Assembly (NCBI GenBank): GCA_028564925.1
Contig: CM053026.1
Location: 601,954,339 to 602,018,338, forward strand
DNA from: Lithobates sylvaticus
Taxonomy: Eukaryota; Chordata; Amphibia; Anura; Ranidae
DNA: 64,000 nt
Direction: 5' to 3'
In this document: positions 56,977 through 64,000 of the stretch, one piece after another
Numbering within the stretch: the stretch's first letter is position 1
Layout: every line of letters starts with the position of its first letter
Made by a program: the position numbers and the translations under genes
The notes under the pieces: generated by a model
Database searches by the model: none
Told to the model about the DNA's origin: nothing
What the model saw: the letters and a program-made list of their open reading frames with translations, nothing else

Positions 56977-56978
56977 TA

Positions 56979-57831
56979 TACATTTTTTATAACTGGCTTA
57001 TAGTTTATCATTTAGCATAGCTGCTTCTGCATTAGTTTACCCCATTGCCTGCAGGCCCAAAGCAAGAACTTGCGAAGACCAGCTACTAAAATTGTAGCAC
57101 TGCTCACAGGTTTCCGCATATTATTTATGTATTTTAGAAAGCCTACGTTAATGTTTGCTAAAATTCATACCATTTCTAAGTTTAGGACAAATGGTTAGAG
57201 ATGGAGAAGTTTATTAGTTCACTTTTGGAAAAAAAAAGTCAGTTTGTATAATATGTTTATCAGTAAACAGTGTTGTTCATTCTGCATGTTATGGGGGGAA
57301 AAATGAATGAGACTTGAACTGCTCAAGGAGCAAATTATTAAGGCACCACTATGTTTACATATGTTTGAAGACCTAAGATCTTTACAATCCCTGGGCCCTA
57401 GGTACAGATGTAACAATTATAGAAGCTTTGATACCTAATAACTTTCATCACTCTGGCAAGATAGAAGAGTAGAAAATAAACACAACAATGATGTTTTTCA
57501 TCAAATATTCTGTTTGATGCCACAGTCTGTTAAATGCACAATAAAATAGGCATCGTTTTCTGAGCTTTCATTTGTCTGAGAGGCAGATGAAAGGGACATG
57601 ACCTACACATATATTTGTCTTTGTTTTTTTTTCTTATAGATCATGCAGATTCAAGGACAAGCCATATTTTCAGTTTCTTCCTGATCTGCACCCGGTACAT
57701 TGTTCCTTGCAGGACAGGGAGATGGAGTTCTCAGCATAACAAATATTCTACAGGGGACACACATACTAGGACTTAGAAAAGCATGGCGGTGTATTGATCA
57801 TTGAAAGCCACTGTGGTGTTAGTAATACAAC
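56979..57831. other. Intron 3, no feature recognised
   Basis: Unremarkable; no PDGFC exon detected. Confidence 0.45.
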
Positions 57832-57834
57832 TAA

Positions 57835-58186
57835 TGCCTCGTACACACGATTGAAAATTTGGCCAGCAATAGACCGCTGAGAGCAAAAATGCAAACTGTG
57901 TGTATGCTCCATTGGACTTAATTGTCTAAATTTTTTGGTCGGAAAAAGTTCAGATCGGAAATTCGTCTGTAGCAATTCCGACGCGCAAAATTCCTACGCA
58001 TGCTCGGAAACAATTCAACGCATGCTCGGAAGCATTGAACTTCATTTTCTCGGCTCGTTGTTGTGTTGTACGTCACCGCGTTCTTGACGGTCGAAAGTTC
58101 GGCAAACTTTTGTATGACCGTGTGTATGCAGGCCAAGTTTGAGCGGAATTCCGTCAGAAAAAACATCCACTCGTGTGTATGCGGCA
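57835..58186. mobile_element. Harbinger-like MITE with TAA duplication
   Basis: TGCCTCGTACACACG mirrors CGTGTGTATGCGGCA, flanked by TAA on both sides (57832-57834, 58187-58189). ACGCATGCTCGGAA occurs twice inside (57996, 58018). Confidence 0.82.
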
Positions 58187-58189
58187 TAA

Positions 58190-59162
58190 AGTTTCTCAGT
58201 ATTTTGTCTGCAGTGTAAAGAATAAGAGTTGTGATATTGAAGCGCTAGTGCTTGCACTACATGTTGGGGAATCTTTACCAGCAAAGCTAGATGTTTTTGA
58301 GACTGATCTACCAAATATTGATGTGCCAAAATCTCGAAGGACATACTGACCTATGCAAGTGGTTTACTTATTATGAATAGAAGAAAAAAAAAACACATAT
58401 GAGCTGTGTGACTAAATTCTAAGCAACGCATTATACATACAAGTGTTTATGTGCACATGCCTGTATTAGGGTTACTGTATATCCTATTATTTATTTGTTG
58501 TTAACCAATGATTGCCCAATGTTTAAAACCATTAGTTGTAGACTATGTGCAAAAATCCTAGAGAGGTTTGCTGATATGTCATGTTGGCATCTTCTTTTCT
58601 TTGTCAAAAACCACCAGTGACCCAATGTCCTTCGGTCCTAGCCTTTGTTTTACGAAGGATAACATATGACCCCTAAGTAGCATGGCCTTTAATACCAAGC
58701 AAATGTGTTACATATGATACAGTGTTACAGTACTAAGTTGAACAAACGCTACAATTTATTATTTTCACTTTCTACATTCATGGTGTTTTTACTTAGTGGT
58801 AAGCAATGGTTCTTGTACTTAATCATCCAAGACAAGAGGTAAATAAAGTTGGTAGCTCTCAAGTCCCATGTGCCTGAATAGACCAGATGAATTATTCACC
58901 ACACATTACAATGTGAAATGTGACCACATTAATTTCTTTGTGACAGATTCATTTTTACAGCTGACCTCCCAGCAATACAGTACAGTATAAAAGACATACA
59001 GTACATTAATGCAGCTCTGTATTTATTAATACACCAATAAATGTATCTTTAATGCAAGCAGAGAAAATACCAGCCTCTTACAATCTACTGTACAGCTGAG
59101 CTCTTACTGGGGAGGGTAGAAGCATCATAGGGATCCGATTTGTTATGTTGCAGTGCTCAAAT
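58190..59162. other. Intron 3, no feature recognised
   Basis: AT-rich intron without recognised repeats. Confidence 0.45.
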
Positions 59163-59174
59163 AGGAAGGAAGGA

Positions 59175-59262
<88 letters not shown>

Positions 59263-59265
59263 AAA
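59163..59265 (+). repeat. (GAAA)n microsatellite
   Basis: About 24 AAAG/GAAA units starting with GGAAGGAAAG. Confidence 0.95.
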
Positions 59266-59357
59266 AAGAAAATGAAAGAAAATTAAAGAAAGTCTGCTGC
59301 TTCTCTTTTCATTGTCCATTCACAGGCTGGAGGAGGATCAAGACCTGTAAGTGTTAT

Positions 59358-59768
59358 GCCCCATACACACGGTCGGAAATTCCAACCACAAAATCCATTG
59401 GATTTTTTCCGACGGATTTTGTCCGACACTGGTGTTGCATACACACAGTTGGACAAAGTTGTCGGAAAATCCGATCATTCTGAACGTAGTGACGTTCATT
59501 GCGTACGACGGAACTACGTAGAGGCTAGTAGCCAATAGCTTTGGTCTTGTAATTTGATCTGAGCATGCGTGGCACTTTGTCCGTCGGAATTCGCTACACA
59601 CGATCGGAAAAAGTCCGATCTGACTTTGTTGTCGGAAAATTTGAGAGCAGGATCTCAAATTTTTTCAGACGGAAAAAGTCCGATGACGCCCACACACGGT
59701 CGGATTTTCCGACAACATGGTCCGATAGGACATTTTCCATCGGAAATTCCGACCGTGTGTACAGGGCA
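59358..59768. mobile_element. Harbinger-like MITE (GCCCCATACACAC type)
   Basis: TGCCCCATACACACGGTCGG mirrors CCGACCGTGTGTACAGGGCA. The left flank is TTA and the right flank TAA, so the duplication is imperfect. Close relative of 53234-53588. Confidence 0.75.
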
Positions 59769-59771
59769 TAA

Positions 59772-60810
59772 CTGTGGCAGAGAAAGTCATGTTTTCTGCC
59801 CTGACAGAAGGGACTGCATTGTGGGACAGAGCTGTACAAATCTCAGAAACTGACAAAAATACAAATGATATGGCAGGTACAACGTGTGCATTTTACCTGT
59901 GTATTTTACCGGTTTTCCTGGAGTTCAGTTTTAAAGAATGAAATGCCAATATACTTTACATTCTCCAAATCAACATATTCAACCTGAACTTTTTAACGTT
60001 TCCAGAATCTGTATCTATATTAATCTAAGCTCCACTGGAATGTCTATATTTTTTCATTTCTAGCATATTTGACACACAGTTCAATTAAACAAGTCATGGG
60101 AATACAAGACCTCTCTTTCCCCACATTAGTCTACACACAGTAGGTTTGATTTAAATACAATAATTTTACATTTGATATAAAGGAAGCTAGAAAAAAAAGT
60201 TTAAAACTATTTCAAAACTTAGATCTTTTGCCAGGTTCTCCCCTTTCAACTGACGCTTTTATGAAATTTCGAGACTGGAATGTTCAAAACAAGATGTATG
60301 TCAGTATCTATAAGTTTAGTTATATGGCGCCACAATTTGTACAGATTGCCTTACAGCACATATGACAAATTGAGAGAAATGGCAATGTATTACACTGCAA
60401 TTTAATATGAAAGAGGTCACTAAAAGGCTGGTAATGAAATCAAAAGGGGTTTTCACATTCAATGCTGTTTCATTTACTGTATTTTTCATTATAGTTTCCC
60501 TAAAGTACTACACATATAGTTTATTTTACTGATTTTGCTGAACTATAAGGTCGAAATGCATATGTTGGAGGTTTTAAATCTTTGCACTTCATGTTCTACT
60601 ATTTCAGGGAAAAAAATGAAAGTTTGGAAGGACAATCATCTGAGAGTACTGGACTTATTTTGCTGTTACTGAACAGGTAAGTAAAGCATCTCTAGTTAGC
60701 CTGGGCAGCAGGAGAATCATAAACTCTTCAAATTCTTGGATCTTCCCCTTGGTCCTCGAAGAGCTCAGTGCCCTTCTACACCAGACGTATCTATTGATAC
60801 AAGGGTTTCA
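59772..60810. other. Intron 3, no feature recognised
   Basis: No structure that I can support. Confidence 0.45.
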
Positions 60811-60824
60811 ATATGTGTTTGACA

Positions 60825-61102
60825 CCCGCCGACATCCGATCTGATTCTGTCTGCTAAAAACAGACGGATGGGAGATCTTTTCCCCATCCGTCTGGTGGAT
60901 TGGATGACAGTCAGATGGAAATGGACAGGCGGTCTGTTTCCATCCGACTGCCCATAGAGGACAGCAGACTGTGTCTGTGTCCACTCTCCATAAGCTGAGC
61001 GGACACGGACCTGTCATTCGCCTGTTTAGAGGTGATCAGAGGAAAGATTACCCACTGAGCAGGAGGATCCGCTGCTGGAGTCTGCCTGTCTGAAAGGGGC
61101 TA
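60825..61102. mobile_element. MITE fragment (CCGTCTG / CAGACGG hairpins)
   Basis: Inner hairpins AACAGACGGATGGGAGATC / TCCCCATCCGTCTG and ATGGAAATGGACAGGC / CTGTTTCCATCCG; right end CTGTCTGAAAGGGGC. The left end is decayed. Confidence 0.55.
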
Positions 61103-62220
61103 TAACATAATTACCAGATAATGACAATTTGTGCTGGTATAAAAATAGATTTCTTCTTGCCCACATGATTAGTTTATCAGCTGGTATCTTATGTGGAAGG
61201 TTCAACACACTTTTTAAAAATGTATCCAAAAACAAAATGTAAAATATTGCAGCTTATCCGTCTTTAGATGTGGTGGCTGAATCTTTTTTTCAGGCTTTTC
61301 TCTTTTATTTTTACTTGTTAACCCACTACCTGTGCCTTTATGTCTAGCTCTCTTTTCTCCATTGCATTTATGAGGGTAAGCAATGGCTGTCATACAGGCT
61401 GGATTTCAAACATGTCTATGTTTGTTCATCGCCATTAAATAGTGAATTGGGACTAGTAGTATAGACAAAAAGGCATTTTCTCTCTTTTTTTTGCTTTCTT
61501 CTAGGCTCACAGAAAGTGACAAGGGCACTGCATTGCTGCAAGAGCAACAGGTATCTTCTGCACTTGCTGATCATTTTTGAAAAGTGAAAATGACTGGTAC
61601 GCTTCAATATGTTACATTTTTTGTTTGGGGTTTACATACGCTTTCGATACACAATAATAAAAAAAAAAACTCAAAGCTTCTCCTTTCATTGTCTAGTCAC
61701 ACTGGGGAAAACAAGACCTGTAGACAATATTGTATTTTACCTGTATATTTAGCAATTTGTTCAGCTTTAATAATTCTGAATTTGTAGGGAAATTCTACGT
61801 TTGCCTAGAATTCTTAGCAAGACACACAGTTGTTTCTACGCCTATCTGAACTCATTTGTTCCTAGACATTCTTAGTGCCATATAAAAAAACTCAAGCATA
61901 GAGATAATGGTCATTATCCATAATCTGTACTATATCACTCTACATGTCATCTAAACATTTTCATCCTACATAGACACATTTGAAAGAATATTTTATTTCT
62001 AACTTAGGCCATATTCATATATTTATAGGGATTTCTATAGGCTTGCATTTGTATTCCTGTTGCACAAAAGGTCTTTTAATAAAAATGTCTCAGTACACCA
62101 AGTGCTCAAGGAAGGGACAATATCTTTATTTTGCATGGGCCTCAGCTAATATGAACAGAACAGTAGCATGTGTCCACATGTTATGCTGCATTCTTATTAA
62201 TTGATATAATGACAAATTCC
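61103..62220. other. Intron 3, no feature recognised
   Basis: No structure that I can support. Confidence 0.45.
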
Positions 62221-62237
62221 ACTCTGTGCTTACCCCA

Positions 62238-62271
62238 ACCCCCCCCCCCCCAAAAAAAAAAGAAAAAAATG

Positions 62272-62340
<69 letters not shown>
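62238..62340. repeat. C-run, A-run and (TA)n tract
   Basis: Consecutive low-complexity runs; frames of repeated Ile-Tyr or Lys through it are meaningless. Confidence 0.95.
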
Positions 62341-62342
<2 letters not shown>

Positions 62343-62345
62343 CAC

Positions 62346-63116
62346 AGGTATACATTAATAATAAAGTGACTAAATTGATCTTTTTTTCAACCTTAATAAA
62401 TCAGGTCCTGAAAAAAAAACAAAAAACATTGTATATATAATCATCTTATAAGATAAGTTAAGAAACCTATAACAAAAAAAACAGAAATACAATGTCCTTC
62501 AATTTAGGAAACAATCCACCAAGTGTCAAAACAGTAGTTCAAAGCATACTTGAAAGCAGTAGTAAACCAAATCCCCCCCCCCCCCAAAAAAAGTGGCATA
62601 AACTCACCGATAATTATTGCCCCCTGTGACGAAGTCGGAAGAAACAAAATATACATTGGGGTGTGACTGGACGGCAACTGTAATCATTGCATTAAGATTG
62701 TGAGAGCGATTGACATTTCCCTGGATAGTTGTCAGCCAGCGTGGAGGTGGTGAGACTGTAGGGGATCGCTTGATCATGTCATGAGCTACACAATGTTTGA
62801 TACAAGATGTTTTAAATGTGAGTGGACTGGGTATTGTTTTTAGATTAAAGATTGAGCTTTACAATATTACACTTGTGGAGAATTTCTTTTTCATGTAGCC
62901 ATGGATATGCACCTTTTCTACAAGGAACTGTGGAGAAGTTAATTGGCTTATTAAGGAATCTTTGAACAACTGATTCTAATGGCTTACTAGCCTAACCATG
63001 AGAGTGGTAAGAAAATACATTTGGTGAGTTTCAACCTGATGGGTGTGGGTCTGATGCGACACATATGGTGGTGGATACTTGCCTTTTTTTTTTCTTAATT
63101 AGGACATCACTGGGAA
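62346..63116. other. Intron 3, perhaps a Penelope-like fragment
   Basis: 62624-62653 (CTGTGACGAAGTCGGAAG then AAACAAAAT) has a faint hammerhead-like look, as in the two Penelope-like fossils. The rest to 63060 is unclassified. Confidence 0.25.
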
Positions 63117-63853
63117 TATCAACACATTTCTTTCCAACCAGCCGCCGTCATTATACTGTGGCAGGTTGGCACGGCTGCGCAAATTGCTGTAGGTGCATGT
63201 CGGCTGCTTTAAGAGCGATAGGGGGCATGCCCGCTGCACGACCCCAGAGCCGATGCGTGTGGCCGGCATCCGCGATGTCTGCCAGCCGTCTTCGATTGCT
63301 CCACAGAGAACCACAATGGGGATAAAGAGAGGTCTGCTGTTCCTGGTGATCAGGAACAGCGATCTCTCTCCTCCTCCAGTCAGTGCACTGCCCCCATAGT
63401 TAGAAACACCTCCCTTGAACACTTAACCTCTTTCCTGCCAGTGACATATATACAGTAATCAGTGGCTAAAAAATAATTAAATAATAAACTATAACTATAT
63501 AAACTTTTGCGCAAACCAATCAATTTACGCTTATTGCGATTTTTTACCAAAAATATGTAGAAGAATACATATTGGCCTAAACTGATGAAGAAATTTTTTT
63601 TTTTTTGGGGGGGGGGGGGGGGATATTTATTATAGCAAAAAGTAAAAAATATAGTTTTTTTTTTTCAAAATTGACGCTTTTTTTTGTTTATAGCACAAAA
63701 AATAAAAACCGCAGAGGTGAAAAAGGACATACATTTTGTTTGGGTACAATGGTGCACGACTGAGCGAATTGTCAGTTAAAGCGATGCAGTGCCGTATCGC
63801 AAAAAAAGATGGCCTGGTCATTAAGGGGGCAGATCCTTCCGGTCCTTAAGTGG
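63117..63853 (-). mobile_element. CCACTT TTAA element in reverse orientation
   Basis: The end AAGTGG lies before TTAA (63854-63857). Read on the minus strand it opens CCACTTAAGGACCGGAAGG and shares TTTTTATTTTTTG and TTTGCGCAAAAG segments with 31991 and 42699. The far end near 63117 (TTTCTTTCCAACCAGCC) is decayed. A T15G17 run lies at about 63590-63622. Confidence 0.7.
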
Positions 63854-64000
63854 TTAAAGAGGACTGCTATTGGACTCTTGCTTTGTTTTTTGTTTTCTTT
63901 TTATGACATTTAAATTTTATTATCTTTTATAGTTTTTATAATTTATTTGCACATGGAATATCATATATCATTACATTTTTGTATTGAACACTGAATTAAT

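Larger units (their letters stand above)
1460..64000 (-). other. pdgfc: PDGFC gene, 3' part (exons 4-6, introns 3-5)
   Basis: Three exons in the right order and phase encode the hinge and growth-factor half of platelet-derived growth factor C, a secreted ligand of PDGF receptor alpha that is released from an N-terminal CUB domain by proteolysis. Exon 4 is at 20589-20796, exon 5 at 5965-6182 and exon 6 at 2424-2540. Intron 5 is 3.4 kb, intron 4 is 14.4 kb, and intron 3 runs from 20797 past the window end. All visible donors are GT and acceptors AG. The CUB exons (1-3) and promoter were not found and are presumed to lie beyond 64000. Identification rests on residue-by-residue agreement with the human protein as I remember it. 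Confidence 0.93.

Noticed and set aside
59145-59483. 112-codon Lys-Glu-rich frame
   Set aside because: Translation through (GAAA)n into a MITE.
63065-63422. Overlapping frames of 86-107 codons as an exon
   Set aside because: They fall in the GC-rich part of a reversed CCACTT element, on both strands and without family resemblance.
20797-64000. PDGFC exon 3 (CUB domain) within the window
   Set aside because: I looked for the expected WCGSGT, DEYFPSEPGF and CKYDFVEVEE codons on the minus strand and saw none; a tblastn with human exon 3 would settle it.

Overview
The window is vertebrate nuclear DNA, most likely from a true frog (Ranidae). Two things point there. First, three exons of one recognisable host gene read on the minus strand: PDGFC (platelet-derived growth factor C) exons 4, 5 and 6. 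Second, the rest is dense in repeat families I know from ranid genomes: palindromic GTGTACGC-type and TTCACACT-type MITEs, TTAA-bounded repeats, Frog Prince-like Tc1 transposons and Penelope-like elements. Family names come from memory of such sequences; no search was run.

Host gene. Exon 6 (2424-2540) ends at a TAA and is followed by a ~1 kb 3' UTR with an AATAAA near 1480. Exon 5 (5965-6182) carries most of the cysteine-knot growth factor domain. Exon 4 (20589-20796) carries the hinge and the RKSR activation site. The phases join cleanly (0 into exon 4, 1 between 4 and 5, 0 between 5 and 6). I found no CUB-domain exon above 20796, so 20797-64000 is read as intron 3, at least 43 kb long. Positions 1-1459 lie downstream of the gene.

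Mobile DNA. Intron 4 holds a degraded Gypsy-like LTR element (8858 to about 19165). It has itself received a 4.2 kb inverted Penelope-like composite (9858-14104, 15-bp target duplication), a 5'-truncated L1 (14300-15314, 15-bp duplication) and a near-intact Tc1 (16410-18037). Intron 3 holds at least five hAT-type elements with exact 8-bp duplications and several TTAA-bounded elements, including a 5 kb one nested in another with a retroposon beside it. It also holds PIF/Harbinger-like MITEs with TTA/TAA duplications, two of them only 44 bp long, a second Penelope-like fossil, L1 fragments, a tRNA-derived SINE, and a complete Tc1 with an uninterrupted 340-codon transposase (48041-49567).

Apart from PDGFC and the transposase I see no host-type coding gene, rRNA, tRNA gene or CRISPR array. 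The most interesting signals are structural: hammerhead-ribozyme-like motifs in the Penelope-like arms, a very long inverted repeat inside the 5 kb TTAA element, a hAT element filled with a two-handed minisatellite, and a Tc1 remnant ending in an inverted copy of its own interior.
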